Part shown: piece by piece, positions 25,647 to 34,867 of the stretch
How positions within the stretch are numbered: the stretch's first letter is position 1
Layout: each line of letters opens with the position of its first letter
Assembly: GCF_017874455.1 (NCBI RefSeq)
Contig: NZ_JAGGLN010000007.1
Location: 33,369-97,368 of the forward strand
Direction of reading: 5' to 3'
Source of the DNA: Methanobacterium aggregans
Lineage (GTDB): Archaea; Methanobacteriota; Methanobacteria; Methanobacteriales; Methanobacteriaceae
Length of the DNA: 64,000 bases
Made by a program: the position numbers and the translations under genes
The notes under the pieces: model-generated
Databases searched by the model: none
What the model saw: the letters and a program-made list of their open reading frames with translations, nothing else
What the model was told of the DNA's origin: nothing

Positions 25647-26000
25647 CCCACATTTTTTTTATAATAAAGTTTTTTTTATGGTGTTTATTCTTTGTAGGTA
25701 AAGGATTATAAAATTTATTAAATGAATTTTGTTTAATGAATTGATCTGAAAATATAAAAGAATTAATAAAAAAAACATCCCAGAGTTGCACCTGAGGTAA
25801 CAGTAATGAAGAAAATACCATTTGAACATGGATATGAATAAAAACATTATAATCTTCTTAAAAGGTGTGATAAAATGGTATCGTTTGTTATTGTCTGAAA
25901 TTTTGGAAGAAAAGTTTTTTTAAGAATAAAATCCGATTTTTTCATAAAAATGAATGAAATAAAATGATTATATGGTGATTTTCCCAGGTTCAGTGGAAAA
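25647..26000. other. Gap before the tRNA pair with two SD-led micro-frames
   Basis: About 350 bp without an ordinary gene. On the plus strand, an 11-codon frame at 25806-25841 (MKKIPFEHGYE) has GAGGT 7 nt upstream, and a 7-codon frame at 25875-25898 (MVSFVIV) has GGTGTGAT upstream. Both may be chance in AT-rich DNA. The minus-strand promoter of the gerW operon should lie near 25660-25700. Confidence 0.3.
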
Positions 26001-26010
26001 GGTTATATAC
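26001..26010 (+). promoter_or_regulatory. TATA box for the tRNA-Val/tRNA-Phe unit
   Basis: GGTTATATAC, preceded by a purine-rich GGAAAA, is a strong archaeal BRE/TATA. Its centre lies about 35 bp before the tRNA-Val 5' end, giving a short 5' leader for RNase P to remove. Confidence 0.65.
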
Positions 26011-26040
26011 TACTATTACCATAATTTGGATAGTCGAAGA

Positions 26041-26112
<72 letters not shown>

Positions 26113-26114
26113 TT

Positions 26115-26191
<77 letters not shown>

Positions 26192-26428
26192 AAAAATCTA
26201 TTTTTCTGAAGTATTTTTATACATCTAACGAATTCAAGTTTTACACATTTTTAATAGCTTTCAGAACTTAATGCAGTGAACCTTAGTATCCTATTAATTT
26301 TACCGCACTTATTTTAAAATCCACATTTTCATAAAATTCCAAAAAACTTCCCATGAACAAGAATTTTTCTATAGATCTCCTAAAATTATTAATAATAAAA
26401 GGATTAATGTGTTTTTGGAGGAAAGCCC

Positions 26429-26623
26429 ATGGTAACACAAAAATTCTGTCCACAGTGCGGTTCAAGGAAGGTCAAATGGATAGACCCAAACATGTCATTC
26501 TGGCAATGCCAAAAATGTGGATACCGAGGTTCAGGAGTTATAGAAGACGGTGATCTTGATAAAAAAGTAAAAGAAGCTAAGAAGATGGAAAAGCTTCAAA
26601 AAAAGCTTTTGAGGGGAAGGTAA
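26429..26623 (+). CDS. Small zinc-ribbon protein
   Basis: A 64-residue protein with one zinc ribbon: KFCPQCGSRKV and WQCQKCGYRG supply the four cysteines. It ends in a Lys-rich helix (KKVKEAKKMEKLQKKLLRGR). It resembles TFIIS- or RNA polymerase-type ribbons but is too small to place; it may bind nucleic acid. GGAGG lies 7 nt before the ATG. It converges on the next gene. Confidence 0.8.
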   Translation: MVTQKFCPQCGSRKVKWIDPNMSFWQCQKCGYRGSGVIEDGDLDKKVKEAKKMEKLQKKLLRGR

Positions 26624-26653
26624 CTAAACTGGTTACTGCTCCCAACTTTAGAA

Positions 26654-27361
26654 TTAATTATTATACTTCTTTTTAAACCACAGATAGATGAGTCCACCCA
26701 AGGCTCCAAAGATAGCGTATAAAGCTGTGTTGGCCAAGAGGTACAGAACACTGAAGGTTAAAATTCCTGTTACACTTCCTACAATGAAACCAACTGTTAA
26801 GGCATTTAACGCTCCATCAAAATAATCATCACTTTTACTGAGGTAGGCAGCTAAAACTCCAGAAATGGTAACTAAAGTAAGTAACATTGCATTTAGGACT
26901 GAAAATCCAAAGGAAAAGTTTAGAGAATTGGGCATTGTCAAGAATAGTATAAACATGGAACCTATGGCAGCTATTACAAAAAATAGGATCCCATCAACAA
27001 CAGCTATTAACTTTACTCTCTCAAACAATCCCCTTGTTTCTCCGGGAAAATGAATTTCAGCATTTTTAGTATCTGAAATTTTTTTGAAACCAGTTTCAGG
27101 TCCAGAGTTAAGAACATCCTCTTTTAAGGTAATTAACTTTCCACCACATTTAGAACAGAAAAGTCCTTCATATTCGTTGTTTCCACAGTTGGGACATATG
27201 AGATGCTGTTTTTCTTGGTCTTGAATTTCGTCTTGAATTTCATTGATAGAGTCTACAAGTCTTAAATTTCCACCACACTGGCAGTTATCAAAGTCTTCAG
27301 GAGATTCATCTTCCATCAGTTCATAGTATCCACCGCAACTTTCACATATCAGATAAGGCAT
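26654..27361 (-). CDS. Zinc-ribbon membrane protein, paralog 1
   Basis: A 235-residue protein. Residues 1-40 hold CESCGGYYELME and a CQCGG knuckle, residues 55-75 a second ribbon (CPNCGNNEYEGLFCSKCGG), and residues 115-230 four membrane helices of DUF5518-like character ending in LWFKKKYNN. Zinc domains are probably cytoplasmic. Its paralog lies 250 bp upstream on the same strand. Function unknown. Confidence 0.75.
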   Translation of the reverse strand: MPYLICESCGGYYELMEDESPEDFDNCQCGGNLRLVDSINEIQDEIQDQEKQHLICPNCGNNEYEGLFCSKCGGKLITLKEDVLNSGPETGFKKISDTKNAEIHFPGETRGLFERVKLIAVVDGILFFVIAAIGSMFILFLTMPNSLNFSFGFSVLNAMLLTLVTISGVLAAYLSKSDDYFDGALNALTVGFIVGSVTGILTFSVLYLLANTALYAIFGALGGLIYLWFKKKYNN

Positions 27362-27613
27362 AAAATCACTATCTTTATGTTAGTTAAAGCATGTTTTATT
27401 ATTTTTCATTAGGTTAAAAACAAAAAATTTATCTATAAAAAAAGAGATAGATGATTGAATTAATAATAAACCTGCTTAAGCCATACTAAGTTTAATAAAA
27501 CCAATTTAAAGATAAAACTTATTTTAAATGGTTTATATCAAGAGAATCCTTATTAGATGATCTGTTCACAGGGGTCTCAATAAAAAAAAGGGGAGTATCA
27601 TTTAATCAACATT

Positions 27614-28333
27614 TTAATCATTGTGTCTCCTTAAAAGTGTTCCAACAATTCCACCTAAAATTGAGAGAACTCCAAAGACTAAAAAGCCCATTAGAAATAC
27701 TGAAGCTCCACTTACAACTCCCATTAAAACACTTAGGATAAATCCTACAAGACCTCCGTTTATAATTCCTGCTTTGTAACTTTTGCTGCCCCCAATATAG
27801 GATGCCAACATTCCAGAGATTATGGTTATGACTATTGCTATTATTCCTAAACCTGCTAGAATGTTTTGGGGAATGTTTGCAGCACTTTGTGGAATTTTTG
27901 TTCCAATGAGAATCAAGACAGCACCTATAATGGTGATCATTAGGAATCCAAATCCTGTGATAACTCCTAAAATGCCCATTAAACTGGAAACCTTTTCATT
28001 TGTATTTTTATTCAGGGTATCATCTGAAAGGTTGAGAACATCCCTGTTTTCAGGTTTGAAATCATGTGGTTTAGTGGAGTTATTTAAAATTCCAAGTTCC
28101 TTACCACAGTCCAAACAGAACAGTGCTCCTTTAGGATTTTCAAATCCGCAATGGGGACATTTCTTTTTGGTTGCAGCTATCACCTGGATCTGTATCCGTG
28201 GAGAAGTGTTCTGATTCAAAGATCCTGTGTAATGCAGTCTTCCTCCGCATTCACATTTATCGTAGTAGAAGGATTCCTTTCCCTCATGTAGCTCGTAGTA
28301 TTTACCGCATTTTTCACAGACAAGGTACGACAT
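27614..28333 (-). CDS. Zinc-ribbon membrane protein, paralog 2
   Basis: A 239-residue paralog of the preceding entry with the same order of parts: CEKCGKYYELHEG and CECGGRL, a second ribbon (CPHCGFENPKGALFCLDCGKELG), and four membrane helices rich in Gly/Ile. Both genes share the start context AGTGATTTTATG. The pair arose by tandem duplication. The 250 bp between them are AT-rich and show nothing else. Confidence 0.75.
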   Translation of the reverse strand: MSYLVCEKCGKYYELHEGKESFYYDKCECGGRLHYTGSLNQNTSPRIQIQVIAATKKKCPHCGFENPKGALFCLDCGKELGILNNSTKPHDFKPENRDVLNLSDDTLNKNTNEKVSSLMGILGVITGFGFLMITIIGAVLILIGTKIPQSAANIPQNILAGLGIIAIVITIISGMLASYIGGSKSYKAGIINGGLVGFILSVLMGVVSGASVFLMGFLVFGVLSILGGIVGTLLRRHND

Positions 28334-28462
28334 AAAATCACTGATTCCTTTATTTTGTTAAAAGACCCTTTAAATGTTTGTAAATGATCCCCGTTTGAAA
28401 ATCCCATAGGATTTCCTTGAATTTTATCTATTCAAAGACTTGATTTAGAGGACCATTAAAGT

Positions 28463-29737
28463 TTACTTGACAATCCCCATTAGGTAAGTGCTCTTTGCAA
28501 GGGTTATATCAACAGAGATAAAACTTCCAGGCACAGCATCAGATACAATAACCTGTTTATATGAGTTTGTTCTGCCCATATAACCACCTTTACGTCCCTT
28601 TCCAGTTACAGTGACAGTTTGAGTTGAACCTTCAAGTTTAAGATTGTTCCCATAACCTATCTCTGATTTTAAATCTGTCAATGATTTGGAACGTGCCTTC
28701 ATGGTTTTGTGGTCTATCTCATCAAGTGCTGATGATCTTGTTCCAGGTCTGTGCATGTACTTCGATATGTTCAGGAAGTCTGGCCTCAGCCTTTCAATCA
28801 CATCCATGGTACCTGCAAAGTCTGAATCTTCCTCTGTTGGGTAGCCCACTATGATATCGGTTGCAATGGATATTTCAGGGATTTCACTTTGGAACCTCAT
28901 TGCTATCTCCATGAACTCCTCAACACTGTGTCCCCTGTTCATATCCATTAAAACCCCATCACTGCCACTTTGAATGGGAATATGAAGAAATTTGTAGACC
29001 CTTGGATTTTTGAAGGCTTCCACAAGACCGTCAACATCATTCATCATGCTCTTTGGGTGCATCATACCCACACGTATCCTGAAATCACCCTCAATACCTG
29101 CAACCTCGTTGATAAGATGGGATAGGGATGCTCCAGTATCTTTACCATATGCTGCTGTGTCCTGGGCTGTTATCTGTATCTCAACACAGCCCTCTTCAAC
29201 TGCACTCCTTGCTTCCTCCACTATCATCTCTTCGGGGTAGCTTTGAAGACTTCCCCTTGCAAAACGTGTACAGCAGTAACTGCAGTTGCCGTCACAACCC
29301 TCACATATCTGAATAATATGAATTAATGGATTTGAACGTATCTTAGGGAGGCAAACCTTGTAATCTGTACCGTAACCTGTTTCCCTAACTACTTCACCCT
29401 TTGAGATTGATTCAATTACTTCTGGTGTGGATGTGACCTTGTGGGGACCTATCCAGCTTGCAAGGGGTGCTGCTTTTTCGAGTTTCTCAGGGTCTATCTC
29501 CACCATGCAACCTGTGATCACAAGCTTTTTCTCAGGATATCTGTCCTGAATCTTCTTCATACGGCTTATTATCTTTTGTTCTGTTGGTTGTTTAACGTAG
29601 CAAGTGTTTAAAATCAGCAGCTCAGCTTCTTCAAGATTTTCAACCAGTTCCTGACCATTTTTCTTGAGAAGTCCTGCCATGATCTGTGAATCTGCCTGGT
29701 TAAATGTGCAGCCAAATGTTTCAATATAAATCTTCAT
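28463..29737 (-). CDS. tRNA t6A37 methylthiotransferase (e-MtaB/CDKAL1 type)
   Basis: A 424-residue MiaB-family radical SAM enzyme that converts t6A37 to ms2t6A in tRNA. The N-terminal UPF0004 domain has the second-cluster cysteines Cys-10 (FGCTFN), Cys-46 (NTCYV) and Cys-77 (GCMVE). The radical SAM motif is CDGNCSYC (Cys-148, -152, -155). A TRAM domain closes the protein (about 365-424). AAGGAT precedes the ATG. Confidence 0.93.
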   Translation of the reverse strand: MKIYIETFGCTFNQADSQIMAGLLKKNGQELVENLEEAELLILNTCYVKQPTEQKIISRMKKIQDRYPEKKLVITGCMVEIDPEKLEKAAPLASWIGPHKVTSTPEVIESISKGEVVRETGYGTDYKVCLPKIRSNPLIHIIQICEGCDGNCSYCCTRFARGSLQSYPEEMIVEEARSAVEEGCVEIQITAQDTAAYGKDTGASLSHLINEVAGIEGDFRIRVGMMHPKSMMNDVDGLVEAFKNPRVYKFLHIPIQSGSDGVLMDMNRGHSVEEFMEIAMRFQSEIPEISIATDIIVGYPTEEDSDFAGTMDVIERLRPDFLNISKYMHRPGTRSSALDEIDHKTMKARSKSLTDLKSEIGYGNNLKLEGSTQTVTVTGKGRKGGYMGRTNSYKQVIVSDAVPGSFISVDITLAKSTYLMGIVK

Positions 29738-29966
29738 TTTAATCCTTTTTTATCAATTTTTTGAGGTATCCAGGGATCCCCTATAATTTTTATGTTATTT
29801 TAAACTGATTGATCATAAATTATGAATCCATCTTTACTGATTTCCAAAAAAATAGGTTTGAATCATATTTTTCATTAAGATTATTATTTTTCCAGTTGAA
29901 AAATTTCTTTAATTGAAAAATCAGCAAAATCGATTCAATTAACCCCATGAATTTTAAAGCCCTAAA

Positions 29967-30623
29967 TCAATCCTCTGGCCATCCGTACTCCCCTATCATT
30001 GGCACGAACACAACTCCTCCAAGTTTACGGGTTTTGAATTCATCATGGGAAATCCTCTCGAGACATAAAAGTTCCTGAAAGTAATCATCTGATCCAACTG
30101 GTGCAATAAGTCTTCCACCTATTTTAAGCTGTTCTTTTAAGGGTTCTGGAATTTCTGGGGCACTTGCAGTTGCATAAATCCTGTCGTAGGGTGCTTCTTC
30201 AGGGTAACCACGTGTTCCATCACCTGAAATAACTGTGACGTTACTGGAGTATCCTGTTCTTTCAAGGTTATCCCTGGCACTCTCTGCAAGGGATTCTAAG
30301 CGTTCAACTGTGAATAGGTGTCCTTCAGATCCTAATAATTCTGCAACAACTGCTGCGTTGTATCCGAACCCTGTTCCTATCTCCATAACCTTCATACCCC
30401 TTTTTAGATTGAGTTTCTCGCATATTATTGCAACCATGTGGGGTGCTGATAGGGTCTGACCTCTTCCTATTGGGAGGGGCTGGTCAGCGTATGCATAGGA
30501 TCTGTTCTCAGGAGGTATGAACTCCTCCCTTGGAACTTTCATCATAGCTTTTTTAACCTTATCCGTTCTTATGTAGCCCTGATTTAAAAGTTTCTCAACA
30601 AGGCGTTCTCTTCTTCCCGTCAT
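29967..30623 (-). CDS. pcm: Protein-L-isoaspartate O-methyltransferase
   Basis: A 218-residue Pcm that repairs isoaspartyl damage in proteins using S-adenosylmethionine. Family blocks: VPREEFIPPENRSYAYADQPLPIG, QTLSAPHMVAIICEKL, VMEIGTGFGYNAAVVAELLG (SAM loop), and YDRIYATASAPEIPEPL. It follows the HVO_0476-type gene by 6 bp, so they are coupled. Confidence 0.95.
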   Translation of the reverse strand: MTGRRERLVEKLLNQGYIRTDKVKKAMMKVPREEFIPPENRSYAYADQPLPIGRGQTLSAPHMVAIICEKLNLKRGMKVMEIGTGFGYNAAVVAELLGSEGHLFTVERLESLAESARDNLERTGYSSNVTVISGDGTRGYPEEAPYDRIYATASAPEIPEPLKEQLKIGGRLIAPVGSDDYFQELLCLERISHDEFKTRKLGGVVFVPMIGEYGWPED

Positions 30624-30629
30624 TTCAGC

Positions 30630-31271
30630 TCACACTTGATCTGGTAGATCTTCATCCTCATCATCACGAATGTTCACCATCTTAGGTGTTAAGTCATAGT
30701 TGTAACGGATTCCAGCTTCAACTGGCCTTCCATAAACCCTTTTTATTACCCATGCCTTTGCAAATCCTTTTCTCATCTTTCTCTCAAGGGTTTTCATTGA
30801 ATGCACCTTGAAAAGGATGTCTCCAAGTTTCATGATGTCTCCAACTGTGAATTCAAATTCTCTATCAACTTCAACCTTCCTTGAAAGTATCCTTCCATGG
30901 TAGTCCACTGAAATACCAACCCTTGCAGGTATGTCTGTGTATGAAGCCCATATTGTTTCTACTTCAGTTGCAATGCTTTTGGGTACTCTGCCTCCCCGTT
31001 TATTTTCCACTGATGTGACTTCTGCTGGACGTCCATCCACCTCAAAAACATCACCCACCTTAACAATGGTGTCTGGATAAATTTCAACGAAGGATTTATG
31101 GGATTTTTCAAATTCACTCACAACAACTCTGCATTCCAGGGGTTTTTCTGGTATCACAGTTTCTCTGAATATGTTTCCACATTCATTACACTGTAAAAGA
31201 AGTTCTTTTGATTTTTTACCCTTAGATTTTAATATTTCACATGATTCTGAAGCACATACAGGACATTTCAT
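30630..31271 (-). CDS. HVO_0476 family zinc-finger protein
   Basis: A 213-residue archaeal protein with an N-terminal zinc ribbon (CPVCASESCEIL, LLQCNECGNIF) and a beta-rich body (KVGDVFEVDGRPAEVTSVENK, AKAWVIKRVYGRPVEAGI). It belongs to the HVO_0476 group; the role is unknown, possibly RNA-linked. GAGG precedes the ATG. It shares an operon with pcm. Confidence 0.85.
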   Translation of the reverse strand: MKCPVCASESCEILKSKGKKSKELLLQCNECGNIFRETVIPEKPLECRVVVSEFEKSHKSFVEIYPDTIVKVGDVFEVDGRPAEVTSVENKRGGRVPKSIATEVETIWASYTDIPARVGISVDYHGRILSRKVEVDREFEFTVGDIMKLGDILFKVHSMKTLERKMRKGFAKAWVIKRVYGRPVEAGIRYNYDLTPKMVNIRDDEDEDLPDQV

Positions 31272-31777
31272 TTTCTTTTCCTCATTATCTTAAATTCGAT
31301 TCAATTTCCTCAATTAATTCAATAAAAATTGTATTTATTAGCTTATTCTGTGCAATTGTTTTTGTAATGTGATATGCGTTATAATAATCAAAAATTATCG
31401 TTTTAACTGAACTATTCTGAATTAATTCTTGAATTCAGTTATTTAAATTCAATTATCTAAAATTTCATTATTAAACTATTTTCCTTCTTAGTTGTTCTTA
31501 AATTGAAAGTAGTTTATTAAATTAAATTATTTCAAAAAATTTCATTGCTACATATAAGTAATTGTAGTTGATGGTATATTTGATTTATCTTTGACTTAAA
31601 ATATTTTTGATTTGTAGTAACTAGTTGATCATGGGCTGATAAACTCCAAAAATCTTCCTTAAAAATCAGTTTATATTAAATAAGGATACGAAAAAAGTTC
31701 AATGTAAATAAAAAGTAAATAATTTAGGGGGTTTAGAATTTAAATATTCGAATAAGTCCCATATAACTAATAACCAT
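31272..31777. other. 506-bp AT-rich gap, no gene seen
   Basis: I see no coding frame, RNA gene or strong repeat. The promoter of the minus-strand HVO_0476-pcm operon should lie near 31290-31340, and the 3' end of the homoaconitase-type transcript falls at the right side. Confidence 0.4.
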
Positions 31778-32278
31778 TTATTCTATGGATCCTGCCTTTT
31801 TCTCTTTGAGGTAGTGTTTAACAAGCCCACCATCCTTCAGGATCTCCAGCATGAAATCCTTGAAGGGCTGGATCTGGAAGCTTTTACCTGTTTTGATGTT
31901 TTCAATCAAACCTTTTTCCAGGTTTATCCTTAAAACATCACCTTCCTGGGCTTCAACATCTGCAATGATCACTGGAAGTCCCACATTTATTGCGTTCCTG
32001 TAGAATATTCTTGCGAATGATTTTGCAATAATTGCAGACACACCTGCATGTTTAAGGGCAACTGGAGCCTGTTCACGTGATGATCCACAGCCAAAATTCC
32101 AGCCCGCAACTATTATATCTCCTTTCTGGACTTTTTCTGCAAATTCTGGGTCTTCTGCTTCCATTACATGGGATGCAAGGTCGTCCAGGCTGAAGGTCCT
32201 GAGGTACCTGCCGGCTATAATAACATCAGTGTCTATGCTGTCTCTAAATTTCCAAACTTTTCCTTCCATTGTTTCCAT
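31778..32278 (-). CDS. Homoaconitase/isopropylmalate isomerase small subunit, YLRT type
   Basis: A 166-residue aconitase-superfamily small subunit (SIDTDVIIAGRYLRT, GWNFGCGSSREQAPVALKHAG, SFARIFYRNAINVGLP). The specificity loop reads YLRT at residues 25-28. In methanogens this form goes with homoaconitase, which makes the 2-oxosuberate of coenzyme B, while isopropylmalate isomerase has YLVx. I therefore favour the HacB role. The large subunit is not here. AGGTT lies 7 nt before the ATG. Confidence 0.85.
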   Translation of the reverse strand: METMEGKVWKFRDSIDTDVIIAGRYLRTFSLDDLASHVMEAEDPEFAEKVQKGDIIVAGWNFGCGSSREQAPVALKHAGVSAIIAKSFARIFYRNAINVGLPVIIADVEAQEGDVLRINLEKGLIENIKTGKSFQIQPFKDFMLEILKDGGLVKHYLKEKKAGSIE

Positions 32279-32300
32279 GATTTAACCTGCAAGAATTTTA

Positions 32301-33293
32301 TCAGTTCTTCAGTGTTGCGCCAGTATTCTTGGCCTTTGTTACAATAATTTTACCGCCAACATCTTTCATGGATTCTTCTGCTGCACGCGATATATCCCTG
32401 GCATTCGTATCTGTCACTGCATACAGAGTTGGGCCAAAGGAACTCATACCCACTCCTGCTGCACCTGCAACTGTCAAAGAATTCATTATTTCTTTTATAC
32501 GGGGATTTTGAAGTTTATGTTCAATTCTTTTAAATCCAACTGTCTGCACAGTGTTCAGGGCAGATCCAAATGAGTCTAAATCTGCCTCAACAACCGCTGG
32601 AAGCATCTTCATGAGGAGTACATGTGTGAGTTTCTCAACAGCCCCCACAGGAATTGGACAGTTGCTTTGAAAGATGTTAACCTCCTTGCTTCCAGAGGCT
32701 CCAGGTTCCACGTTGGGTATCACAAGAACTATCTTCCAATCCTCTGGAAAATCGTGTCTGGCTATTATTGGTGGAGGTGATGCGGCTGATGCTGATGAAG
32801 GTAAAAATCCTGGCTTTTCAGCCTTATTATGACCCCCATCAACTATAAATCCCCCTTTATCAAAGGCTGCAACACCTATTCCAGATGTGCCTCCCCTTCC
32901 AACGATACTGGCTATTTCACTTGCAGTTAGATCGAAGCCGTTCATCTTTGATATGAGCTTTCCTGCTGCAAGGGAGAGTTGTGTTCCAGATCCAAGCCCT
33001 GAATGAGAAGGATATGTTTTATCAACTGTAAATTTGAATCCTTCCTTGATTTTAAGGTGTTCAAACATCTTCAAAGCTGCTTTTTTTATTTTGAGGGCAT
33101 AATCATCCATGAGTTCGCTTTCAAGCTTCTTTTTTTCACTGAAGACCACTTCAATGCCAGAATCAATGCTTTCCGCCATAATTTGCAGGTTTGGTTTTTG
33201 GAGGGTTATGCCAACCCCTCCATCTATCCTGCCGTAGGCACCGTTCAGGTCTATCAGTGTTACATGAAGCCTTGATGGGGTTTCTATTATCAA
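32301..33293 (-). CDS. Beta-ribofuranosylaminobenzene 5'-phosphate synthase
   Basis: A 330-residue GHMP-fold enzyme that joins 4-hydroxybenzoate or 4-aminobenzoate to PRPP, the committing step of methanopterin synthesis. Blocks: IIETPSRLHVTLIDLNG, YGRIDGGVGITL, YPSHSGLGSGTQLSLAAG, GRGGTSGIGVAAFDKGG. The conserved N-terminus starts at the TTG at 33293; there is no ATG or GTG nearby and no clear binding site. The upstream Tes gene ends 11 bp away, so re-initiation after its stop is likely. Confidence 0.92.
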   Translation of the reverse strand: MIIETPSRLHVTLIDLNGAYGRIDGGVGITLQKPNLQIMAESIDSGIEVVFSEKKKLESELMDDYALKIKKAALKMFEHLKIKEGFKFTVDKTYPSHSGLGSGTQLSLAAGKLISKMNGFDLTASEIASIVGRGGTSGIGVAAFDKGGFIVDGGHNKAEKPGFLPSSASAASPPPIIARHDFPEDWKIVLVIPNVEPGASGSKEVNIFQSNCPIPVGAVEKLTHVLLMKMLPAVVEADLDSFGSALNTVQTVGFKRIEHKLQNPRIKEIMNSLTVAGAAGVGMSSFGPTLYAVTDTNARDISRAAEESMKDVGGKIIVTKAKNTGATLKN

Positions 33294-33304
33294 TTCAACT
33301 ACCG

Positions 33305-34795
33305 TTATTTTTCGTTTAATGGTTTTGAGAATTTTTTCTCGATTTCTTCTCTGTATAATGTGTTCATTGAACAGAAGGGTATTATTCTTCCATCTGGCAC
33401 CGCGTAATGAATAACACATCTTCTAACCCTGTCCTGGTCAAAGTTCCATGGATCCATGAAGTGCATGCAGGATATAAGAAGTGATTTATGGTGGAACTGT
33501 CCCAATGCATCGTAGGATCTTTCCTTGAATATTTGGGATAGTATTCCGGTGATATCTAATGATTCAGGGGATTTTGACATGTCCACTGTTCTTGGAAGTT
33601 CCACTGATGCCCTTGCAATGACCTTGGCCTTTGCCATTATCCCACCCTTATTTATGTCATCTGTACTGCTTTCGAGAAGATCGAAGAATCTGTCAACATC
33701 CACGAACTGTGTGATTGGGATCATCTTATCCTCATCATGTTCATCTATGAAAACGTAGGTTGCAGTACCACAGTGGGGATGACATGTGAATGTAACCTGA
33801 GGATCTCCACCTTCTATTGCTTCAACAAATTCAGAAACAGGAGTTACACATGATGCTGGATAAAAATCCTCAACCTTTATCTGTGAATCTGTTTGTTCTT
33901 CCACGAATTTTGTGAAATCTGGGATCGTTACCCTCTGTTCCTCAACCTCTTCAGCAGGAGTTCTACCTGCAAATGAAACTGGCTGGAAGTTCACACCCCT
34001 AATAATATCAATGTTATGAACTGCAAAATTGATTATATCCCCAACTTGATCATCATTAATTCCTTTTATGAGTGTTGGGACAAGAACTATTCCAAGCTCT
34101 GCCTTTCGACAGTTCTCTATTGCCTCTAACTTGATTGAGAATATGTTTCTCTCGCGTATTTTGAGGTATGGTTCCTCAGTAACACCATCGAACTGCAGGT
34201 AAACAGTGTTTAATCCTGCTTCTTTGAGTTCCTTTGCAAGGTCAGGATTTTTTGCAAGTTTTATTCCGTTGGTTGCAATCTGAGTGTGTGTGAAACCTTC
34301 TTCCTTTGCAATTTTTATGAGTTCAACTATGTCCTTACGAACAGTTGGCTCTCCGCCAGCGTACTGAATTGCAGGTGTTGGAACAGGCTGGTTATTCCTT
34401 AAATTACGCAGCATCTGCCTTATATCATCCTGAGAAGGTTCATATAAACGTCCTGAAACTGCTGCGTTTGCAAAACAAACTGGACATTTCATGTTACACC
34501 TGTTTGTAACATCTACAAGTCCAAGGATTGTGTGACTTTCATGTTCTGAGCAGATCCCACAGTTCTGGGGACATTCACCCTCAACAACTGTTTGAGGATT
34601 TTCAAGTCCTCTACCCTTTTCACCGTATTCAACAGCCCTTTTGTAAAGCTCACTGTCACCCCAATAGGTGTTTTCAAATTTTCCATGCTCTTTACATTCT
34701 TTTTTTATTATGATTTTGTCTTTGTCCTCGTAAACTTCAGCATCTACAACATTAAGACACTGAGGACAGAGACTTTTGGTTTTCTTTATAACCAT
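33305..34795 (-). CDS. Tes-type radical SAM enzyme (tetraether lipid synthase / MJ0619 family)
   Basis: A 496-residue protein of the MJ0619 family. It was first assigned as a hydroxymethylpterin methyltransferase and later shown to be a tetraether lipid synthase joining two archaeol chains. Cysteine-rich N-terminus (Cys-10, -13, -34, -75, -79, -82), then the radical SAM motif CNMKCPVC (Cys-100, -104, -107), and further C-terminal cysteines (SCVTP, FTCHPHCG, RCVIHY, FCSMN) for extra metal sites. It is co-directional with beta-RFAP synthase and divergent from carS, so context supports both assignments. Confidence 0.9.
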   Translation of the reverse strand: MVIKKTKSLCPQCLNVVDAEVYEDKDKIIIKKECKEHGKFENTYWGDSELYKRAVEYGEKGRGLENPQTVVEGECPQNCGICSEHESHTILGLVDVTNRCNMKCPVCFANAAVSGRLYEPSQDDIRQMLRNLRNNQPVPTPAIQYAGGEPTVRKDIVELIKIAKEEGFTHTQIATNGIKLAKNPDLAKELKEAGLNTVYLQFDGVTEEPYLKIRERNIFSIKLEAIENCRKAELGIVLVPTLIKGINDDQVGDIINFAVHNIDIIRGVNFQPVSFAGRTPAEEVEEQRVTIPDFTKFVEEQTDSQIKVEDFYPASCVTPVSEFVEAIEGGDPQVTFTCHPHCGTATYVFIDEHDEDKMIPITQFVDVDRFFDLLESSTDDINKGGIMAKAKVIARASVELPRTVDMSKSPESLDITGILSQIFKERSYDALGQFHHKSLLISCMHFMDPWNFDQDRVRRCVIHYAVPDGRIIPFCSMNTLYREEIEKKFSKPLNEK

Positions 34796-34867
34796 TATCT
34801 CACCCTATACAATAGTTTATTTAATAGATAACATAATTATAATCTTGTTTTAAATCGGAGGTAAACT
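34796..34867. promoter_or_regulatory. Divergent tes/carS promoter region
   Basis: Only 72 bp separate the two start codons. AATTATAAT (about 34834-34842) and TTATTTAATA (about 34817-34826) are candidate TATA boxes for the two directions. GGAGGT at 34858-34863 is the carS binding site. Confidence 0.5.

Noticed and set aside
25861..25900. C/D box guide RNA candidate (GTGATAA ... GTCTGA)
   Set aside because: The C box deviates from RTGATGA, and no C'/D' pair or guide match can be seen.
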